NCBI GenBank assembly: GCA_012934845.2
Contig: WNNJ02001558.1
Location: forward strand, 124,001-188,000
From: Pomphorhynchus laevis
Lineage: Eukaryota > Acanthocephala > Palaeacanthocephala > Echinorhynchida > Pomphorhynchidae
Reading direction: 5' to 3'
DNA: 64,000 bases
A program made the position numbers and the translations under genes. Every line of letters begins with the position of its first letter. Position 1 is the stretch's first letter. Below the pieces are notes generated by a model. That model was not told the origin of the DNA, did not search any database, and saw only the letters and a program-made list of their open reading frames with translations. Shown here in pieces: positions 57,691 to 64,000 of the stretch.

Positions 57691-58639
57691 TAAATAACTT
57701 TGAATATTAATTAATCAATAAGTCTATTTGGATGCCAATTTGAGTACATATTTGTATCCGGTTTGTTCCCAGGAGGTTGGAATTTGCTGACTATACAATA
57801 TAGCATTGGGTAGGCCCGAAAATTTATTACGTACTGAACGGTTAATATACTGATCTAACTCTAGGAGTATAATGGGCGTTTATATAACCATTTTATGTCA
57901 AAAACTAACGTAGTATCAAATACAAATTAATAGGCGGAATGTCATCATTCGATGATTAGAGAATCCTTAATTATTTACGCTTAATATATTCAACAAGTCT
58001 TTATTCGAATACATATTTTAATATATATTTCCTTTACAATGTATTAACAACATAAATCTTTGATAAGTTAAAAGAGAATCTTATTATAAATCTTAAAATT
58101 TATAATTTCTAGCTTTTTAAAATAGTCGATAACACATCGCATAGTGATATGAACTAGCTCACATATTCTTTCTCATGCAAGATAAATGTCTAGTAAATGA
58201 TATATTAATCAATAGTGGATAAGTATATGCCAGCACAGAGCGAATGGTGCCATTGTAAATAATCGTCAACTGATTCGATGTTAAACCCGTCTTTCTTAAA
58301 CTGTAAATAAAGCATAGTTGGCTAGATCCTTTTTTGGCAACGTTAACTACATGACATTTTAAGATGAATTGTTGGAAAACGTACCATTGAGATGTTAATC
58401 GATCTAACTCTTTAAGTCCAAAGTTTTTTAACAGCTAACCAATGATGTGATTTCACAGCAAATGAAATTATAATTAATTAAAGATTAATTATCTTAGCCA
58501 AATTTGAAGACAAATGTTTATTAACAGTTCAATTTGTAAGTGAGCCATTTCATTCTGAATTAGCAAATTGGATTTTAAAAATGTCATAAAAATACCAAAA
58601 ATGCCATAAATATTGCCACAAATATATGTCACTATAATC
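57691..58639. other. No gene recognised
   Basis: AT-rich intergenic DNA upstream of the likely REV1 5' end. The missing first REV1 exon could lie here or beyond; I could not identify it. Confidence 0.4.
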
Positions 58640-60320
58640 CCACAAATATACATGCTAATATTTTACGCAGCGGAAAGTTACTCGCCTTCCTATGAAGGAT
58701 GGTGGTATCCGTCCGATCGCTGTCGGATTTACAATTGACCGCATCGCTTCAAAACTGGCATGTCAATTCGCATCCGGTCCGCTCTTCGATCATTTTCTCA
58801 CTATACAGATGGACGTCTGTACTTTGCGCGGAATCGAAGCGGCAATACATGTATCTCGCGTGCTCATGCGTGACATGGCTAGTCGTAACAACACTATGAT
58901 AAAACTCGACTACTACAACGCCTTCCACTGCCTGAGCAGATATGAAATCCTGCGCTGCGTCGCTCGCGAAATACAGCATATTTTACCGTTTGTTCGACTT
59001 GGTCACGAACGCCAGAGCGAGTTTCTATTCTGCGACAAACGTATCCTCTCGGCTGAAGGCGTTCAGCAGGGAGATTCATTGGGCCCTATACTAAATTTCC
59101 CTCACCGTCAACAAATTGGCACATAGCTTAAAATCCAGTCGAACCTATGGTACATCGACGACTGCGTCCAGGGCAGCACGGTAAAGGACATTCTGGCCGA
59201 TATCTACGAAATTCAGGCTGACGGAGCCAAAATTGGATTATAATTAAACTTCCAAAAGTGCAAGGTGATCACCGAAAGCAGGATTATGAGCCAAGCTATC
59301 ACGTGCAAGCGAATAGGGTGCAAGACTATAACACCTGAAGACGCACAGCTTCTGGGTGCACCGTTTGGCAGGCAAGCACCGACAACGCACTAAACTGCGA
59401 AGTGAACGAGCTTTATAACGCCGGAATCTGGTTGACCTAATTGAGCGCTCAAGACGCTTTCTTGATTTTGCGTAGCTCACTCAGCTTACCAAAGATGTAC
59501 CCCTGGTACGGAAATAAAATGCTTCAACTTTTCGACACTGAAGTTCGAAGACTTGAGCGAAATACTCAATGTGCCACTACCGAACGAAGCTAGGAGGCAA
59601 GCGACCTTACCGATCTGTCTTGTAGGTCTCGGTGTTTGCCAAGCATTGGAAGCTGATATTCCTGCGTACGATTCATCCATTTACGATACAATATAGATGA
59701 CGAAGATACTGTTATGGAACTGTCGGCCGTTAACCCTTCACCCTTCAGAATCTGACTGGGAAAATACCACAAATCAACGAAACGCGGAATTTCGGACGAC
59801 CATTCCATCGGATCAAATATCTTAAAAAACGATGGATGGCCGAACACTACGAAGCTTGTCAACGAAGACTTATCGACGAAGCACGGACAACTAAATCTCG
59901 AGCGCGATTCATCGCAGTAGCATCAAAGTGGTCAGGGGCGTTCATTGAAGTACTATAGATCACATCCGTCGGCACACGACTTAATGACCGATCTATTTTT
60001 ATCGCGTGGCATTGAGGCTCGGTGTTCAATGCTTTTAACTGCATCGGTGTATTTGCGGAGTGTCAGCCTCGCGGCACAGTGATCATACCTTAGACTGCAA
60101 CAGAATAATGTTTCGTCATCATGGACATGTTGCGGTCAATGTGATTTTGAGAATGGCTCTCGCTTCCTCAGGATAGCCCTCCAGACTCGAACCGGCAGGC
60201 TTAGCGCAAGACAATGGCAAACGACCCAATGGTGCAACTCTTATGGCAGGGGAAGCTAACTGTATATTCGTTTGGGATTTCACTTGCCTGAACACACTGC
60301 CCGCCAGTCTGTTTTTTAAT
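58640..60320 (+). mobile_element. R2-like non-LTR retrotransposon, decayed
   Basis: 58668-59090 is RT: RLPMKDGGIRPIAVGFTIDR, CTLRGIEAAIHVSRVL, IKLDYYNAFHCLSRYEIL (palm A) and SAEGVQQGDSLGPI (box B). Decayed frames follow with LGAPFGRQ-like and a CSCG/HHGHVAVNVILRMALASS Cys-His segment near 60080-60160. Then VWDFTCLNTLPAS at about 60255-60300, which matches a restriction-like endonuclease-type block. The element stops just before the segment that forms the N-terminus of the 50363-52336 chimera, so the two are complementary parts of one family. The clade is inferred. Confidence 0.7.
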
Positions 60321-61690
60321 TTAATTAAAAATTATTATTATTTTTTAATTTTAAACTTCAAAAGTTTAAAATTAGACTTTAAATGTTCAATTAATTAAAG
60401 ATTTAAAAGTATTAGCCTCTGATGCCTTTTATATAAAATTTAACTTGGGTTTAAAGAATGGAACTTTGAATCACTGCAATGTTGCTATCCACAAATTACA
60501 ACAAGCGTGTGTTCATCGACAGAACACGAATCCTTAGGTAAATTTCAGGATTAGAATCGAATGCTAGCATATGAGTTTCATCTTTGGATTCATATTTTAA
60601 ATCAAGATTACTGATAATTGTATTTTTTTAATTATGCATAGATTAAAAGGATACGTAATTGTTTATACTACCAGGTATACTTTTATTGTTTAAAAGCAGT
60701 TACTAATTTTTGTAGATGTGTAAACATGAAGTCACTTTGAATCACTCATAAATCACTTTCCTCCGCTAGTCCCTACCGTAAACTTCAAAATAAATTATAT
60801 ATAATTTGGTCGTAAATTTATATTTCATTTAAGGGTACAACACAATAATTGAATTTTATATTAATTTATAATTTATATAATTTATTTTTATTCATTCATA
60901 TAAATTACATAATCATCGAATTTTTGCATTTTAAAATATTTAAACTGTGCCGTGATACTAAACAAAACACATTCGCAATGTATGTACTATATTTCAACAA
61001 AGCAATGTCGTAAATATTTAGGCTTTTCGATTTCAAAATGTTTAACGTTATTCTTTCTTCATTTAAATGATTACATGGACATAAACTTAGACATATATTA
61101 ATTATATTAATTTCATTATCTTAACTAAACTAAAAACATTAAAATATCACGTCCTCATCAGACACTGCAGCAATTAGATAGACTAAATCATTACTAACTC
61201 GGCTTTCCTTTTCTGTATCATCACTGTTTCTCATGATAAGAATTTACAATAATCTAAAAAATTAAAAAGTAATTTTTAATTAGAATTTCATGTAAAAACA
61301 AAATTTTGGTCGTGGTCAATGCAATCAACGATATGCCAACGATGTTGTATTCGTTAAATTAACGATAACATATTTTAATATTTAGCTAAAGAAAATCCTA
61401 AAATTTTGGTAAAAATACCAAAATTCCATAATATTTTGAAAATGAAACAAAAAGGGTTGCTTTAAAAATTTCTTGTTTTGACTATTTTACTATTTTACTT
61501 TTGTAAAATAGTTGCTTTATTTTTCAGAATAAAGCAAAATAAATATATCCTAAAAAAGGTTGCGCTATTGTTGACCGTATTATATAAGTGTAGATCACAA
61601 AATTGATTTTAATGACACTGTTGTCAGCTACCATAAGAGTTGCTTTCTAAAGTAAAAATATGTTATTCATGAATGTGTCATATACTACCT
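60321..61690. other. AT-rich region, no gene recognised
   Basis: A minus-strand mini-ORF (about 61247-61154, MRNSDDTEKESRVSNDLVYL ending DEDVIF) has an acidic end and could be a terminal exon, but no splice acceptor in phase was found. Otherwise only A/T runs and hairpins such as the ATTTTGGTAAAAATACCAAAA palindrome at 61401-61421. Confidence 0.35.
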
Positions 61691-61708
61691 TGTAAACTAC
61701 AAGGTAGT

Positions 61709-61753
61709 CAAGGTACTGATGAGCTCCGTTAGAGCAAAACGCGTCTACCGTTG
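61709..61753 (+). ncRNA. Hammerhead ribozyme, tandem copy 1
   Basis: Stem I CAAGGTA (61709-61715) with TACCGTTG (61746-61753, one bulged G); CTGATGA at 61716-61722; stem II GCTC/GAGC with loop CGTTA (61723-61735); ACGCGT (61739-61744) as a self-complementary minimal stem III; cleavage triplet GTC ending at 61745. The core GAAA reads AAAA (61736-61739), so this copy is probably inactive. A palindromic minimal stem III usually works as a dimer of two ribozymes. Confidence 0.8.
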
Positions 61754-62172
61754 TTGAGGTTTAGCGTAACACATAGGATGACTGGGCATACGTAGCGACT
61801 TTGAATATTGCGAGAATAATTCGGTTCTATTTCTTAGTCTGATGAGGATGTATAGAATTCTGCCTTGTGTTTATGCCTCATCATGAGGAAAACATAGTGA
61901 TTTATTTACGAGTACACCATTTGGTGTGCTAGGGCGGGTGAAACAACAAATTATATTTTATTTATTTATACACTTGAAAGTGTCCCTGTACAACAGCATT
62001 TCAATTAAAAAGGATTTAGTGTCTGATACATGGTTAAACTGCAATACGCACTGCCATGCACAGAGCTAATGCTAAATTCCCTCCGATGATTCAGATTAAG
62101 GGTAGTTCTGTTTTGCGAGCTTTAAACACTGTTTAAGCGTGTGTTAAGGTGTCTATGGATGATTATTAAAGT

Positions 62173-62217
62173 CACGATATTGATGAGCTCTGTTAGAGCG
62201 AAACGCGTCGACCGTTG
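62173..62217 (+). ncRNA. Hammerhead ribozyme, tandem copy 2
   Basis: Same layout: TGATGA at 62181-62186, stem II GCTC/GAGC with loop TGTTA, intact GAAAC at 62200-62204, ACGCGT and GTC ending at 62209. The first core base is T instead of C (62180), and stem I is weaker (CACGATA with GACCGTTG). The two copies carry different core changes. Confidence 0.75.
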
Positions 62218-62639
62218 TTTAAGTTTGTCTTCACACATAGGATGACTGGGTAAGGTAGCAACTTTGAATATTGCGAAAATAATTTGGTTATATTTATTGG
62301 TCTGATGAGGATATATAGAATGCTGCCTGGTGTATCTGCCTTACATGAGGAAAACAGTGATTTATTTACGAGTACACCATTTGGTGTGCTAGGGCGGGTG
62401 AAACAACAAATTATATTTTATATATTTGTACACTTAAAAGTGTCCCATTTAAACAGCATTTCAATTAAAAGGAATTTAGTGTCTGATACATGGTTAAACT
62501 GCAATACGCACTGCCATGCACAGGGCTAATGCTAAATTCCCTCCGATGATTCAGATTAAGGGTAGTTCTGTTTTGCGAGCTTTAAACACTCTTTAAGCGT
62601 GTGTTAAGGTGCCTATATAATCCAATCTATGCTCGATAG

Positions 62640-63790
62640 ACTGGATTTCGATTCACGACTTTCAGTTACCATGTCACTTATAGACGACTAACGAGTAACC
62701 GTCAACACTCATCAGTAGAATGAAGTATCCACCGGCCGTTTCGGTTGCCTGTGACATTGTGAATTAAGGCATTTCTGACACTTTGCTTAATTGTCTGAGG
62801 CTTACGCTCTTTACCAGATCGAATTGCTGTGCGGACAATCCTTAAACACTAGGCAGAGATTGTTGCTGCACTCGTTTGATCCTTAGTGGATACAACATGT
62901 ATAATAGTATTGCACGGATGTGCTGAGTAAACAACGGTCCAGGATTTCTTACGAAATACGACATTTATACTAAATGGTGTTGCTTGATAGACTGGACTTC
63001 GATTCACGACTTTCAGTCACCATGTCACTTCTAGACGACCAATGAGTATCCGTCAACACTCATCAATAGAATGAAGTATCCACCGGCCGTTTCGGTTGCC
63101 TGTGACATTGTGAATAAAGGCGTTTCCGACACTTTGATTAATTGTCTTAGGATTACGCTCTTAACCAGATCGAATTGCTGTGCGGACCATCGTTAAACAC
63201 TAGGCAGATGTTGCTGCTGAATTGTTGCTGCACTCGTTGAATCCTTACTGGATACGGCATGTATAATAGTAGTGCACATATGTGCTGAGTAAACAACGAT
63301 CCAGGATTTCTTACGAAATACGGCATTTTTAGTAAATGGTGTTACTTGATAGACTGGACTTCGATTCACGACTTTCAGTCACCATGTCACTTCTAGACGA
63401 CCAATGAGTACCCGGCAACACTCATCAGTAGAATGAAGTACTCACTGGCCGTTTCGGTTGCCTGTGTGACATTGTGAATAAAGGCGTTTCCGACACTTTG
63501 CTTAATTGTCTGAGGCTTACGCTCTTTACCAGATCGAATTGCTGTGCGGACCATCCTTAAACACTAGGCAGAGGTTGTTGCTGAATTGTCGCTGCACTCG
63601 TTGGATCCTTAATGGATACGGCATGTATAATAGTTGTGCACGGATGTGCTGAGTAGACAATGGTCCAGGATTTCTTTCGAAATACGACATTTATACAAAA
63701 TGGTGTTGCTAGACTAGACTTTGATTCACGACTTTAAGTCACCATGTCACTTCTAGACGCCCAATGAGTACCCGGCAACACTCATAAATC
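62640..63790 (+). repeat. ~360-bp satellite array, three full repeats
   Basis: ATTCACGACTTTCAGT starts at 62651, 63002 and 63364, and ATTCACGACTTTAAGT at 63724, giving spacings of 351, 362 and 360. Shared words: CCGGCCGTTTCGGTTGCCTG, CACTAGGCAGA and ACAACGGTCCAGGATTTCTT. Inverted copies occur at 23920-24400. On the minus strand GGCAACCGAAACGGCC lies about 30 nt before CTGATGAGTGTTG. Confidence 0.85.
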
Positions 63791-63869
63791 GTACTTAAAC
63801 TAAGTCTTACTTGGTGCAAGAAACAGTTTTAATTTTTTTATATCACAAAAAATACTATGTAATGATACA

Positions 63870-64000
63870 CTTTTATACGATTTCTGTGGAGTGATTAGAG
63901 CGGAAAGCAGATTGGAAAGGATGGTACAAATTGAATGAAGAGAGATAAACGTTGATCTGTATTAAGATAAGGCGCTCTAAGAACTTGGAAAGAGTAGGGA
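63870..64000 (-). mobile_element. LINE family B fragment running off the window
   Basis: GTGGAGTGATTAGAGCGGAA and GAACTTGGAAAGAGTAGGGA match the minus-strand RT of copy 2 near 13860-13980. Continues beyond the right edge. Confidence 0.6.

Larger units (their letters stand above)
61695..62630 (+). repeat. ~464-bp tandem dimer with hammerhead ribozymes (retrozyme-like)
   Basis: Two copies, about 61695-62160 and 62161-62630, alike along their length (CACATAGGATGACTGGG, ATTTACGAGTACACCATTTG, GCTAGGGCGGGTGAAACAAC recur). Each begins with a hammerhead. No ORF. Small tandemly repeated units with type I hammerheads are the form of metazoan retrozymes. Confidence 0.75.

Noticed and set aside
58699-60044. 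Several 60-90-codon ORFs on both strands
   Set aside because: Shadows of the decayed R2-like RT; none carries an independent domain.
61816-61880. A further hammerhead at the second CTGATGAGG of the tandem repeat
   Set aside because: TGATGAGG pairs with CCTCATCA downstream in copy 1, but no correctly placed GAAA and stem II exist and copy 2 loses the pairing.
56590-63790. CRISPR array
   Set aside because: The repeats are ~360-464 bp tandem monomers without short repeat/spacer structure or cas genes.

Overview
The window is a stretch of an AT-rich, intron-bearing animal nuclear genome. The evidence is spliced genes with short GT-AG introns, homologs of metazoan POLR3F, REV1, ubiquilin and RAD51D, and a dense layer of non-LTR retrotransposons, Penelope-like elements and satellites. 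Introns as short as 39-57 nt and a mitochondria-like insert with a G/T-rich coding strand suggest a small-intron invertebrate, such as a flatworm-, rotifer- or acanthocephalan-like lineage. I cannot name the species.

Layout. 1-21.8 kb is almost entirely retrotransposon: several copies of two CR1/Jockey-like LINE families (called A and B here), cut by Penelope-like elements. 22.0-34.7 kb holds a complete POLR3F gene (RNA polymerase III subunit RPC6) with seven main coding exons on the + strand. Its long introns contain a Penelope-like remnant with a hammerhead ribozyme, satellite copies, an RTE LINE, a mitochondria-like block, a Tigger transposase remnant, a second hammerhead and a pile of Penelope tails. 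36.4-37.0 kb has an intact intronless RAD51D-like ORF. It lies between two arms of a ~730-bp inverted duplication that copies POLR3F exon 5. 37-44 kb is mostly decayed repeats plus one candidate membrane-protein gene. 44.4-47.5 kb is the most complete Penelope-like element. Its GIY-YIG domain lies N-terminal to the RT, the order described for the Naiad group. 47.6-56.5 kb is REV1 on the minus strand. One of its introns holds an opposite-strand, intronless 657-codon ORF in which the C-terminal tail of a retrotransposon polyprotein is joined to a ubiquilin lacking its ubiquitin-like domain. 56.6-64 kb holds two satellite arrays, an R2-like LINE remnant, and a ~464-bp tandem dimer with hammerhead ribozymes.

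The two strongest themes are the retrotransposon-ubiquilin chimera nested in REV1 and the repeated occurrence of hammerhead or hammerhead-like RNA motifs in unrelated repeat families (PLE, Naiad tails, a ~464-bp tandem repeat and two ~360-bp satellites). The genes do not form an operon. REV1 (translesion synthesis) and the RAD51D-like ORF (homologous recombination) both belong to DNA-damage tolerance, but nothing in the sequence shows that they are coordinated.
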